NCBI GenBank assembly: GCA_905235045.1
Contig: CAJOJO010000002.1
Location: 1-45,587 of the forward strand
Origin: an uncultured Bacilli bacterium
Lineage (GTDB): Bacteria > Bacillota_I > Bacilli_A > RF39 > UBA660
Direction: 5' to 3'
DNA length: 45,587 nt
Below are positions 1-7,727 of the stretch, piece by piece. The notes beneath the pieces are model-generated. The model searched no databases and had not been told where the DNA came from. It saw only the letters and a program-made list of their open reading frames with translations. A program made the translations under genes and the position numbers. How positions within the stretch are numbered: the stretch's first letter is position 1; each line of letters begins with the position of its first letter.

Positions 1-25
1 ATTATAAACAGAGAGTAGGGTTATA
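1..25 (+). promoter_or_regulatory. Conserved leader of secreted-protein family (promoter cut by window edge)
   Basis: The bases before the first gene (ATTATAAACAGAGAGTAGGG) match the -10 downstream half and short 5' leader of the two family promoters near the right end of the window (ATTATAAATAGAGAGTAGGG there). By homology the TATAAT, G-tract and -35 box should lie just left of position 1, but they are outside the window and not seen. Confidence 0.6.
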
Positions 26-517
26 ATGAAAAGAGTATTTAATAAGAGTAATGTGTTTAGTTTCTTAATAGGTATATTATTATGCGGTAGTATTGTGTCT
101 GCAGCAACATTAATAGATTCAAAAGATGTAACATATACTTCAAGTGATAGTAGCTTTGATGCTAATAATGTAGAAACAGCTTTAAATGAATTATATAGTA
201 AGATTGAAAATAGTAATAATTTTGTTGGTTATACTTATGGATATAACACAATAACATATTCTAATTTACAACCTGGTCATTACAAAGTGTATTGCACAGC
301 TGCAACAGTAGCAAGTTCATATTATGATGTTACTTATGCATATTATGATTATTCCTTTAATGTAACTGGAGGAACTTATACTATTATTGATAGTGATTCA
401 GGAATTAAAGTCTATGATGTTAATATAACAGATTCTAATGGTAACTGTTCATTTACAACAACAAAATGGAGTGGACGATTAAATTCAAACGGATTAATGT
501 TAGTATTTAAAAAATAG
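26..517 (+). CDS. Secreted/surface protein, 'LIDSKDVTYT' family, member 1
   Basis: This 163-aa protein has an N-terminal signal sequence: basic start, hydrophobic core, likely cleavage after VSA. A conserved mature N-terminus follows (ATLIDSKDVTYT, then FDANNVETALNELY). The same block occurs in the two minus-strand genes at the right end of the window. The C-terminal ~100 residues are Tyr/Ser/Thr-rich and unlike those of the other two. There is no lipobox cysteine and no LPXTG-like anchor, so it is released or held by an uncleaved N-terminus. The FD.NNVE.ALNELY segment recalls the 'NVQ.AIDEL' linker of phage tail fibres, but function is unknown. A terminator follows directly, so it is monocistronic. 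Confidence 0.8.
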   Translation: MKRVFNKSNVFSFLIGILLCGSIVSAATLIDSKDVTYTSSDSSFDANNVETALNELYSKIENSNNFVGYTYGYNTITYSNLQPGHYKVYCTAATVASSYYDVTYAYYDYSFNVTGGTYTIIDSDSGIKVYDVNITDSNGNCSFTTTKWSGRLNSNGLMLVFKK

Positions 518-539
518 AGAACTTAAAAAGTTCTTTTTT
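518..539 (+). terminator. Rho-independent terminator after secreted protein 1
   Basis: AGAACTT and AAGTTCT pair around a 3-nt loop and are followed by a T run. The hairpin starts directly after the stop codon. Confidence 0.8.
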
Positions 540-553
540 ATTTAAAAATATGT

Positions 554-559
554 TATAAT
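554..559 (+). promoter_or_regulatory. -10 element for miaB
   Basis: A TATAAT lies 18 nt before the miaB start, just after the upstream T-tract and just before the AGGAG ribosome binding site. No good -35 is evident. Confidence 0.45.
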
Positions 560-577
560 TTTTTAGGAGTTGGTCTT

Positions 578-1993
578 ATGAATTTACCAGATTTAAATAA
601 AGCAAAATTAAGAAGTCATAATATAGTTAAAATAAAAGAATATATTAATGACAATAATTTAAATAAATTAGGTTTAAATAAAAAATACTTTATTAGAACT
701 TATGGTTGTCAAATGAATGAGCATGATTCAGAAAATATAAAAGCATTGTTAGAAAATATGTCTTTTAGAGAAACAGAAACTATGGAAGAAGCTGATTTAA
801 TATTACTAAATACCTGTGCGATAAGAGAAAATGCTCATAATAAAGTATTTGGTTATTTAGGTCGTATAAAACATTTAAAGGAAGAAAAACCTGATGTTGT
901 TACTGCTATATGTGGATGTATGGCTCAAGAAGAAAGTGTTGTAAAAGAAATAAGAGAAAAATATAACTTTGTTGATCTTATATTTGGAACTCATAATATT
1001 GATGCTTTACCAAGTATGCTAAATGACGTTATAACAAACAAAACACAAGAAATAGAAGTATATAGTATTGAAGGAGATATTACCGAAAATATCCCTGTTA
1101 AAAGAGATTCTAAGTATAAAGCATGGATAAACATCCAATTTGGTTGTGATAAATTTTGTACATATTGTATAGTTCCTTATACTAGAGGTAAACAAAGAAG
1201 TAGAACTAAAGAATATATCTTAGAAGAAGTAAAAGAACTAATTAAAAACGGTTATAAAGAAGTAACTTTATTAGGGCAAAACGTTAATGCCTATGGTAAA
1301 GATATATATGATGATTATGGAATGGCTAATTTGTTAGAAGATGTTGCTTTAACAGGTATTGAAAGAGTAAGATTTGTAACTTCTCATCCTTGGGATTTTA
1401 GTGATGAAATGATTAATGTAATCGCTAAATATGATAATATTATGCCTTATATTCATTTACCTCTACAATCAGGTTCTAATAAAATATTAAAATTAATGGG
1501 TAGAAGATATACTAAAGAAGAATATATAACTTTATTTAATAAATTAAAAAAAGCAATGCCTAATTGTTCTATTACAACTGATATTATAGTTGGTTTTCCT
1601 AATGAATCAGAAGAAGATTTTAATGATACACTAGATGTTGTAAATGAATGCAAATTTGATTCAGCATTTACTTTTATCTTTTCGCCTAGAATTGGTACAC
1701 CAGCAGCTCGTATGGAAGATAGTATATCAGCCTTAGAAAAAGAAAAAAGATTACAAACTTTAAATGAATTAATAAATAAATATTCCAAAGAAGCTAACTT
1801 AAAATATTTAGAAAAGCAAGTACCTGTTTTACTAGAAAATATAAGTGAAAAAGATGATACTATGTTAGCTGGTTATACTGATACCATGAAACTTGTAAAT
1901 GTAAAAGCACCTATAGAGAAGTTAGGACAAATAGTTAATGTAAAAATTACTGATGTAAAAACTTGGAGTATGGATGGAGAAATTATTGACTAA
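578..1993 (+). CDS. miaB: tRNA-2-methylthio-N6-dimethylallyladenosine synthase MiaB
   Basis: This radical-SAM methylthiotransferase converts i6A37 to ms2i6A37 in tRNAs reading UNN codons. At 471 aa it has the usual length. The N-terminal UPF0004 domain carries the cluster-binding cysteines in YGCQMNEHDSE and later NTCAIRE and CGCMAQ. The radical-SAM motif is CDKFCTYC at about residue 190. A TRAM RNA-binding segment occupies the last ~60 residues. The start is supported by an AGGAG upstream. MiaA, which makes its i6A substrate, is encoded about 13 kb downstream, so both steps are present. It is probably cotranscribed with the metallopeptidase gene 46 nt downstream. Confidence 0.96.
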   Translation: MNLPDLNKAKLRSHNIVKIKEYINDNNLNKLGLNKKYFIRTYGCQMNEHDSENIKALLENMSFRETETMEEADLILLNTCAIRENAHNKVFGYLGRIKHLKEEKPDVVTAICGCMAQEESVVKEIREKYNFVDLIFGTHNIDALPSMLNDVITNKTQEIEVYSIEGDITENIPVKRDSKYKAWINIQFGCDKFCTYCIVPYTRGKQRSRTKEYILEEVKELIKNGYKEVTLLGQNVNAYGKDIYDDYGMANLLEDVALTGIERVRFVTSHPWDFSDEMINVIAKYDNIMPYIHLPLQSGSNKILKLMGRRYTKEEYITLFNKLKKAMPNCSITTDIIVGFPNESEEDFNDTLDVVNECKFDSAFTFIFSPRIGTPAARMEDSISALEKEKRLQTLNELINKYSKEANLKYLEKQVPVLLENISEKDDTMLAGYTDTMKLVNVKAPIEKLGQIVNVKITDVKTWSMDGEIID

Positions 1994-2039
1994 TTTCTTC
2001 TTTTTATATATAATAATTCACTAACAAGAGGGATTTATT

Positions 2040-3065
2040 ATGGAAGAAATTAAAAAAACTATTTTTAAAGACATTTATATAGTTATAAATAAAATTAAAA
2101 AATGTAATTCAAAATCAACTTATAGTATATTAATAAACGAATTATATACCTTATATAAATTATGTGAAGACTTTGATATAACTGATTATCCGAAATTAGA
2201 AAATTATTCCTTTAAAAGTATTGAATATATCAATAAAGAAAATAATATAGTATATGAAATATTAAAAAATAAGGATTATCATTTAGAATTTGCTGAAACT
2301 AATCAAGTCCTTGATGATTTAAGATACAATAATTTAAGTTCTTATGCTATTCGTAATTTTTTCAATAGTTATGATTATTTAGATATAATTTATGATTTTT
2401 TAAATCAATATGATGAAAATTTACTAAAACTTTTTAAAGAAATGATATTTGAAGGAAGAATCATTATTTCAGATATAAAGGAAGAAAATAATGGACATAT
2501 CCATACACCAGCTTATACGGTTTGTTCTTATGGTAGTTATAAACCTTATATTGTTGTTGAACAAGAAAATTGTATTGCTGACTTAGTACATCTTGTTCAT
2601 GAACTTGCCCATGTAAAAGAATATATAAATTCAAATAATATTTCAAATAAAATTCAATTCCAAAAAGAACATAATTGTTTAGAAGAAGTATACTCTTACT
2701 TTTTACAAAATCTATTTATTTTATACTTAGATAAAATTAAATTTAAAAAAGAAGATATTAAAACAATAAAACTTGGCTATGATTATACATTTTATAAATA
2801 TATTGAACAATTATGGCAAGCAATACTTGATATTGAAGATAAACAAATATTAAATGCTGATATAATTGAATATCTAAATTATACCTATGGTATAGCTATT
2901 GGATACCATTTTATTGATAGATATTTATCTGATCCAATAAATACTAAAAAAGAAATTGATAGTTTTATTATTTTAAATGGTCAATATGATATGATAAATT
3001 TATTAGAAAAATTTAATTTAAAAGATGAATTAATTGATTCAAAAATATTAAAAAAGTATCTTTAA
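2040..3065 (+). CDS. M3-like zinc metallopeptidase (oligoendopeptidase-type core)
   Basis: This 341-aa protein has no signal peptide. It carries HELAH at about residue 187, preceded by LVHLV, with a second acidic patch LEEVYSYF at about 215. The His-to-Glu distance is about 29 residues, the same as in the M3 family (thimet/oligoendopeptidase: HExxH, then the third zinc ligand Glu). It is much shorter than OppF/PepF enzymes (about 600 aa), so it is a minimal or divergent member. The substrate is unknown; cytosolic peptides are likely. AGAGGG precedes the start. The gene sits between miaB and mutL, where many Firmicutes carry mutS, and no mutS is present here. Confidence 0.65.
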   Translation: MEEIKKTIFKDIYIVINKIKKCNSKSTYSILINELYTLYKLCEDFDITDYPKLENYSFKSIEYINKENNIVYEILKNKDYHLEFAETNQVLDDLRYNNLSSYAIRNFFNSYDYLDIIYDFLNQYDENLLKLFKEMIFEGRIIISDIKEENNGHIHTPAYTVCSYGSYKPYIVVEQENCIADLVHLVHELAHVKEYINSNNISNKIQFQKEHNCLEEVYSYFLQNLFILYLDKIKFKKEDIKTIKLGYDYTFYKYIEQLWQAILDIEDKQILNADIIEYLNYTYGIAIGYHFIDRYLSDPINTKKEIDSFIILNGQYDMINLLEKFNLKDELIDSKILKKYL

Positions 3066-3077
3066 ATACTTTTTTTT
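3053..3077 (+). terminator. Terminator overlapping the metallopeptidase stop codon
   Basis: AAAGTAT pairs with ATACTTT and an eight-T run follows. The TATAAT of the mutL promoter begins three bases after the T run. Confidence 0.8.
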
Positions 3078-3079
3078 GA

Positions 3080-3085
3080 TATAAT
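3080..3085 (+). promoter_or_regulatory. -10 element for mutL
   Basis: TATAAT lies directly after the preceding terminator T-tract and before a GGTGAT ribosome binding site. Any -35 would fall inside the terminator hairpin. Confidence 0.5.
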
Positions 3086-3100
3086 AAATATGGTGATAGT

Positions 3101-4891
3101 ATGTCAGTTATAAAACAAATGGATGAATTACTCGCTAATAAAATAGCCGCTGGTGAAGTAGTTGAAAGATGTGCATCAGTTGTTAAAGAATTAGTTGAAA
3201 ATAGTATTGATGCTTTAGCTAAAGAAATTAAAATCATCTTAAAAGATGCTGGTACAAAAGAAATAAAAGTGATTGATGATGGTATTGGTATGGATAAAGA
3301 TGACGCGGTAATGGCTTTTAATCGCCATGCGACAAGCAAAATTATAACCGAAGATGATTTGTATAATATTAACACTTTAGGCTTTAGAGGTGAAGCATTA
3401 GCCTCTATCGCATCAGTATCAGAAGTCACTTTAAAAACATGTCAAGAAAAACAAGGAACTTTAGTTAAAATAAATGGTGGTAAGTTATTAAGTGTTGAAA
3501 ATAGTGATGGTAGAATTGGAACTGAAGTTACGGTTGCTAATCTATTTTATAATACACCAGCTCGTTTAAAACATTTAAAAAGTTTATATACCGAACTTGC
3601 TAGTATTACTGATTATGTAAACAAAATAGCTTTATCACATCCTGAAATTAGATTTACCTTAATAAATAATGATTCTATTTTATTAAAAACTGATGGTAGT
3701 AATAATTTACTAAAAACAATTAAAGCTATATATGGAACTGATGTTGCTAAAAAAATGCTGGAAATAGAAGCTAATGATGAAGATTATAAAATATCTGGAT
3801 TTATTTCTTTACCAGAAATTCATCGTTCTAATCGTAATGGTATTGTAACACTAGTAAATAGCCGTGTTGTAAGAAATAGTGAATTGAATAAAGCAATAAA
3901 TGATAGCTATCATTCATATAAACCAGACACAAGATACCCAATTGTTGTTATTAATATTGAACTTGATCCTTCACTAGTGGATGTTAATATTCATCCAACT
4001 AAAATGGATATTAAGTTTTCTAAATTAGAAGAATTAATTAGTTTAATTAGTACTACAATTAAAGAAAGAATTAAAAATATTAATTTAATTCCCCATATTG
4101 AAGAAAAATATGAAATTAATGATGAAATTATATCTAATAACATAATTGATTTAACACCATTAAAAGAAGAATATCAAGAACAAACTTTAGTGTTTGATTT
4201 ACCTAAAAAAGAAACAATTAAAGAAGAAAATAAAGAATATATAAAAGAAGAAGAAACGACATTTGATGAAATAAAAGAAGAAGAAACCGAATATTTAGAA
4301 AAAAAATTTCCAGAATTATCAATTGTTGGTGTAGTTAATGGTACATATATTGTTTGTCAAAATGAAGAAGGAATGTATTTAATTGATCAACATGCCGCTA
4401 AAGAAAGAGTTAATTATGAATTTTACTTAAAAAAATTAGGTGAACCCAATTTAGAAGTAACACCAATGTTATTTCCATTAACTTTAGAATACCCAGTAAA
4501 TGAATACATAGTGATAAGAGAACATTTTGATACATTAACTGATATAGGATTTAATATTGAAGAATTTGGTATAAATTCTGTTATTATCAAAGCTCATCCT
4601 ACATGGCTACCTAAAGGATATGAAAATGACGCAATAAAACATATTTTAGAAGCAATAGTAACCTTTGAAAATAAATTTAGTATTGAAAAATTTAATGAAA
4701 GTGTCGCAACAATGATGAGTTGTAAATTAGCTATTAAAGCTAACCAATATGTATCAACAGAAGAATTAGAAAAGCTAATTTTAGATTTAAAAAATTGTGA
4801 TAATCCATTCAATTGCCCTCATGGTAGACCAACAATTGTATTTCATTCAAATTATGATTTAGAAAAAATGTTCAAAAGAAGTGGTTTTTAG
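3101..4891 (+). CDS. mutL: DNA mismatch repair protein MutL
   Basis: This 596-aa mismatch repair ATPase/endonuclease has N-terminal GHKL motifs in order: ENSIDA, DDGIGM, then GFRGEALASIASV. After an acidic Lys/Glu-rich linker (about residues 365-405) comes the dimerisation/endonuclease domain. It has DQHAAKERVNYE, fitting the metal-binding DQHA(x)2E(x)4E motif of nicking MutL proteins, and a C-terminal NCPHGRP. It should therefore be an active nicking enzyme, as in Bacillus rather than E. coli. GGTGAT sets the start. MutS is not in the window. Slippage of the poly-G promoters described elsewhere would be influenced by this pathway. Confidence 0.96.
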   Translation: MSVIKQMDELLANKIAAGEVVERCASVVKELVENSIDALAKEIKIILKDAGTKEIKVIDDGIGMDKDDAVMAFNRHATSKIITEDDLYNINTLGFRGEALASIASVSEVTLKTCQEKQGTLVKINGGKLLSVENSDGRIGTEVTVANLFYNTPARLKHLKSLYTELASITDYVNKIALSHPEIRFTLINNDSILLKTDGSNNLLKTIKAIYGTDVAKKMLEIEANDEDYKISGFISLPEIHRSNRNGIVTLVNSRVVRNSELNKAINDSYHSYKPDTRYPIVVINIELDPSLVDVNIHPTKMDIKFSKLEELISLISTTIKERIKNINLIPHIEEKYEINDEIISNNIIDLTPLKEEYQEQTLVFDLPKKETIKEENKEYIKEEETTFDEIKEEETEYLEKKFPELSIVGVVNGTYIVCQNEEGMYLIDQHAAKERVNYEFYLKKLGEPNLEVTPMLFPLTLEYPVNEYIVIREHFDTLTDIGFNIEEFGINSVIIKAHPTWLPKGYENDAIKHILEAIVTFENKFSIEKFNESVATMMSCKLAIKANQYVSTEELEKLILDLKNCDNPFNCPHGRPTIVFHSNYDLEKMFKRSGF

Positions 4892-4901
4892 CCACTTTTT
4901 T
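4879..4901 (+). terminator. Terminator at the end of mutL
   Basis: AAGTGG and CCACTT pair and a T run follows. The hairpin encloses the mutL stop codon. Confidence 0.75.
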
Positions 4902-4912
4902 GTATATTTTTC

Positions 4913-4942
4913 TTGTTTTTTCATAGAATATTATGCTATAAT
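4913..4942 (+). promoter_or_regulatory. rpsB promoter
   Basis: A weak -35 (TTGTTT) lies 18 nt before TATAAT at 4937-4942. It sits about 105 nt upstream of the rpsB start, which leaves a long leader. Confidence 0.55.
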
Positions 4943-4947
4943 ACATA

Positions 4948-5034
4948 TGGCTTTTTCAAAATATCACATTATGGATTCTTATATCGGTGCCAAATGGTGG
5001 TATAAGTTCGAAATAATGGAAGTAAAAACAAAAG
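4948..5034 (+). ncRNA. Structured rpsB mRNA leader (candidate ribosomal-protein autoregulatory element)
   Basis: About 90 nt of leader is less AT-rich than other intergenic DNA. It can fold with CATTAT pairing to ATAATG around an inner CTTATA/TATAAG stem that contains the GGTGCC...TGGTGG segment. Leaders of rpsB-tsf operons often bind S2 for feedback control. The fold was seen by eye and there is no alignment, so the regulatory role is inferred. Confidence 0.4.
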
Positions 5035-5045
5035 GAGGATGAGAT

Positions 5046-6074
5046 ATGACAGTTGTGTCAATGAGTTATTTATTAGAAGCAGGTGTTCACTTTGGTCATC
5101 AAACTAAAAGATGGAACCCAAAAATGAAAGAGTATATTTTTACATCTAGAGACGACATTTATATAATCGATTTACAAAAAACAGCTAAACTAATTGAAGA
5201 AGCTTATAGTGCTTTAAAAGATATCGCTAGTAATGGTGGTAAAGTATTATTTGTTGGAACTAGAAAAAATGCTAGTGAAGCAATTAAAGAAGAAGCATTA
5301 AGAAGTGAATCATATTATGTAAATGAAAGATGGTTAGGTGGTACCTTAACTAACTTTAGAACAATTCGTAAAAGAGTTAAAAGACTAGAAGAAATTGAAA
5401 GAATGGAAAAAGATGGTACTTTTGATAAATTACCTAAAAAAGAAGTAGTTGGTTTAAGAAAAGAATATGCTAAATTAGATAAATTATTATGTGGAATTAG
5501 AGATATGGTTAAATTGCCACAAGCTCTATTTATAATTGATCCATCAAAAGAAGAAATCGCAATAAGAGAAGCTAGAAAACTAAATATTCCAGTATTTGGT
5601 TTAGTAGATACTAACTGTGATCCAGATATGGTAGATTATGTAATTCCAGGTAATGATGATGCTATTAGAGCAGTTAAATTAATTACTGGTGTTATGGCTA
5701 ACGCTGTTGTTGAAGCAAATGGTGGTAAAACAGTTGATTATGTTAAAGATGGTGATAATAAATCAGCTGAAAACATTATGGAACAAGCTTTAGAAACAGT
5801 AAAAAGAAAAGAACCTAAAAAAGAATTCAAAAAACCAATTTCTGATAAAAAAGTAGTTAAAAAAGATGTAAAAGAAGAACCTAAAAAAGAAGAAAAAGCA
5901 ACTAAAAAAGAAGAAAAAGCAACTAAAAAAGAAACAGTTAAAGAGTCTAAAAAAGAAGAAAAAGCTGACTTAAGTAAATTAACTGTAGCTGAACTTCGTG
6001 ATTTAGCTAAAGCTAAAGAAGTAAAAGGTTATTCAACAATGAAAAAAGCAGAATTAATCGATGCTTTAAAATAA
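5046..6074 (+). CDS. rpsB: 30S ribosomal protein S2 with C-terminal Rho_N/SAP-like extension
   Basis: Residues 1 to about 230 are standard S2, with the start [16 protein letters not shown] and the later [15 protein letters not shown] and DTNCDP motifs. S2 is normally about 230-260 aa; this one is 342. The extra part is a Lys/Glu-repeat linker (repeated EEKATKK) followed by about 35 residues ([14 protein letters not shown]...KKAELIDAL) that resemble the Rho N-terminal / SAP-type helix-extended-loop-helix nucleic-acid-binding fold. There is no frameshift; the extension is in frame and ends just before the tsf leader hairpin. AAAGGAGGATGAG is a strong ribosome binding site. The gene forms an operon with tsf. 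Confidence 0.95.
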   Translation: MTVVSMSYLLEAGVHFGHQTKRWNPKMKEYIFTSRDDIYIIDLQKTAKLIEEAYSALKDIASNGGKVLFVGTRKNASEAIKEEALRSESYYVNERWLGGTLTNFRTIRKRVKRLEEIERMEKDGTFDKLPKKEVVGLRKEYAKLDKLLCGIRDMVKLPQALFIIDPSKEEIAIREARKLNIPVFGLVDTNCDPDMVDYVIPGNDDAIRAVKLITGVMANAVVEANGGKTVDYVKDGDNKSAENIMEQALETVKRKEPKKEFKKPISDKKVVKKDVKEEPKKEEKATKKEEKATKKETVKESKKEEKADLSKLTVAELRDLAKAKEVKGYSTMKKAELIDALK

Positions 6075-6080
6075 AAAAAT

Positions 6081-6109
6081 AGATGATTATAATAATCATC
6101 TTTAAATTT
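6081..6109 (+). terminator. Attenuator-like hairpin between rpsB and tsf
   Basis: AGATGATTA pairs with TAATCATCT around a 3-nt loop. The following tract is TTAAATTTT, weaker than other terminators here, so partial read-through into tsf is likely. Confidence 0.6.
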
Positions 6110-6126
6110 TAAAAAGGAGTGTTAAA

Positions 6127-7002
6127 ATGATAAGTGCTAGTTTAGTAAAAGAATTACGTGAAAAAACAGGTGCTGGAATGCTTGATTGTAAAAAAGCATT
6201 AGAAGCAACCGATGCTAATATTGATGCTGCAATTGATTGGTTAAGAGAAAAAGGCATCTCAAAAGCCGCTAAAAAAGCTGATCGTATTGCTGCTGAAGGT
6301 GTAGCTGCTATTCTTATAGATGGCAATAATGCAGCTATCGTTGAAGTTAATTCAGAAACTGATTTTGTTGCTAAAAATGATGAATTTAAAACAATGGTTG
6401 ATACTATTTTAAAAACAATCATTAATAGTAATGCAGATACTGTCGAAGAATTATTGAATGTTAATGATGGTAGTGAAACAATTAACGAATTAATCGTTTC
6501 TAAAACAGCTACAATTGGTGAAAAATTATCTTTAAGAAGATTTGCTAAAATTACTAAAAGTGAAACTGAATCTTTTGGTGAATACATTCATATGGGTGGT
6601 AAAATAGCGGTATTAACATTATTAGATAATACAAATAGTGAAGTAGCAAAAGAAGTAGCTATGCATGCAGCAGCTATGCGTCCACTATATGTAAAAGCTG
6701 AAAATGTACCAACAGATGTATTAGAAAAAGAAAAAGCAATAATGAAAGAACAATTATTAAACGAAGGAAAACCTGAAGATAAAATAGAAGGTATCTTAAT
6801 TGGTAAAGTTAAAAAATACTATGAAGAAGTATGTTTAGAAAACCAAATCTTCGTTAAAGCAGAAAATAAAGAATCAGTTGGACAATATGTGGCTAATAAT
6901 GGTGGATCTATTGTTAATATGATTAGATTTGAAGTTGGCGAAGGAATGGAAAAAAGAGAAGAAAACTTTGCCGAAGAAGTTGCAAAACAAATAAATGGAT
7001 AA
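6127..7002 (+). CDS. tsf: Translation elongation factor Ts
   Basis: EF-Ts is the nucleotide-exchange factor that regenerates EF-Tu-GTP. At 291 aa it has the usual length. The N-terminal UBA-like module reads LVKELREKTGAGMLDCKKAL, and the conserved core TDFVAKND occurs at about residue 80. AAAAGGAG precedes the start. It follows rpsB, which is the standard order, behind a weak hairpin that may set its level relative to S2. Confidence 0.97.
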   Translation: MISASLVKELREKTGAGMLDCKKALEATDANIDAAIDWLREKGISKAAKKADRIAAEGVAAILIDGNNAAIVEVNSETDFVAKNDEFKTMVDTILKTIINSNADTVEELLNVNDGSETINELIVSKTATIGEKLSLRRFAKITKSETESFGEYIHMGGKIAVLTLLDNTNSEVAKEVAMHAAAMRPLYVKAENVPTDVLEKEKAIMKEQLLNEGKPEDKIEGILIGKVKKYYEEVCLENQIFVKAENKESVGQYVANNGGSIVNMIRFEVGEGMEKREENFAEEVAKQING

Positions 7003-7024
7003 AAGAACGAAAGTTCTTTTTTTT
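7003..7024 (+). terminator. Terminator after tsf
   Basis: AGAAC, a GAAA loop, then GTTCT and a run of eight T directly after the tsf stop codon. Confidence 0.85.
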
Positions 7025-7042
7025 CTTTGAATATATTTTAAT

Positions 7043-7699
7043 ATGAAATATATAAAACAAGTAAAAAACAAAAAAAAGTATCGGATAGGAAGCGAAAGTA
7101 TTATTTATGAATGTGATAATGGATTATATAAGAAAATAACTAATAAAAAAGTTATTCAAAACAAAATAAATAAACTATTATTATTAGATAAAATAAATGA
7201 TATAAAAAAATATTATAACGAAGTATTAGGAATTGTTAATAATAAAGGATATATAATTAAAAAAGTAGAAGGTATTCAATTATTCCAATATAATGGTAAT
7301 AATAGAATAAATGTTCTAAAAGAATTAAAAAAAATATTAGAAATATTTAAAACATATAACATCTATTATTTAGACATAAATTTAAGTAATGTTTTTATAA
7401 CTTACGATAATTTAAAACTAATTGATATTGATAATATAAAAATTGCTGATTATAATATTGATTTATTACCAGATTTATATTATAGGTATTATTCATTAGG
7501 TGGTACTGATATAAATAAAGCAATGATATTTGTATTTAATATTATGTCAGTATTATTTTTAGAAAATAAAAGTAGTTTTTATAATATAAAACAAATCAAA
7601 AACTACGAATATTTAGATTATGATATTATTAATGATTTAGCATATTCAAACATTGATAGTACTTGTGATAATACGTATTTAATTGATAAATTAAGGTAA
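7043..7699 (+). CDS. Divergent protein-kinase-fold protein
   Basis: This 218-aa cytosolic, Ile/Asn/Lys-rich protein has no close relative that I recognise. At about residues 112-123 it reads YYLDINLSNVFI, which fits the catalytic loop of kinase-fold proteins (D....N, with the usual His-Arg lost). About 12 residues later LIDIDNI sits in the place of the metal-binding DFG (here DID). A glycine-rich loop is not obvious, although YRIGSESIIYE may be its remnant, with a Lys at GLYKKI. It could be a weak kinase, a small-molecule phosphotransferase or a pseudokinase. No ribosome binding site precedes this ATG; an AT-rich -10-like stretch (TATTTTAAT) abuts it, so a leaderless transcript or another start is possible. 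Confidence 0.55.
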   Translation: MKYIKQVKNKKKYRIGSESIIYECDNGLYKKITNKKVIQNKINKLLLLDKINDIKKYYNEVLGIVNNKGYIIKKVEGIQLFQYNGNNRINVLKELKKILEIFKTYNIYYLDINLSNVFITYDNLKLIDIDNIKIADYNIDLLPDLYYRYYSLGGTDINKAMIFVFNIMSVLFLENKSSFYNIKQIKNYEYLDYDIINDLAYSNIDSTCDNTYLIDKLR

Positions 7700-7727
7700 A
7701 TAATATATAATATAAATGGTGATTTAT

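Noticed and set aside
1453-1788. Minus-strand ORFs inside miaB, mutL, tsf, ruvB, alaS and others in the track
   Set aside because: They are shadows of clearly recognised genes, without ribosome binding sites or recognisable domains.
5880-5965. Short tandem repeat in rpsB (EEKATKK coding repeats) as a slippage site
   Set aside because: There are only two close copies with in-frame 24-nt spacing inside a linker; length change would be tolerated and would not switch the gene off.
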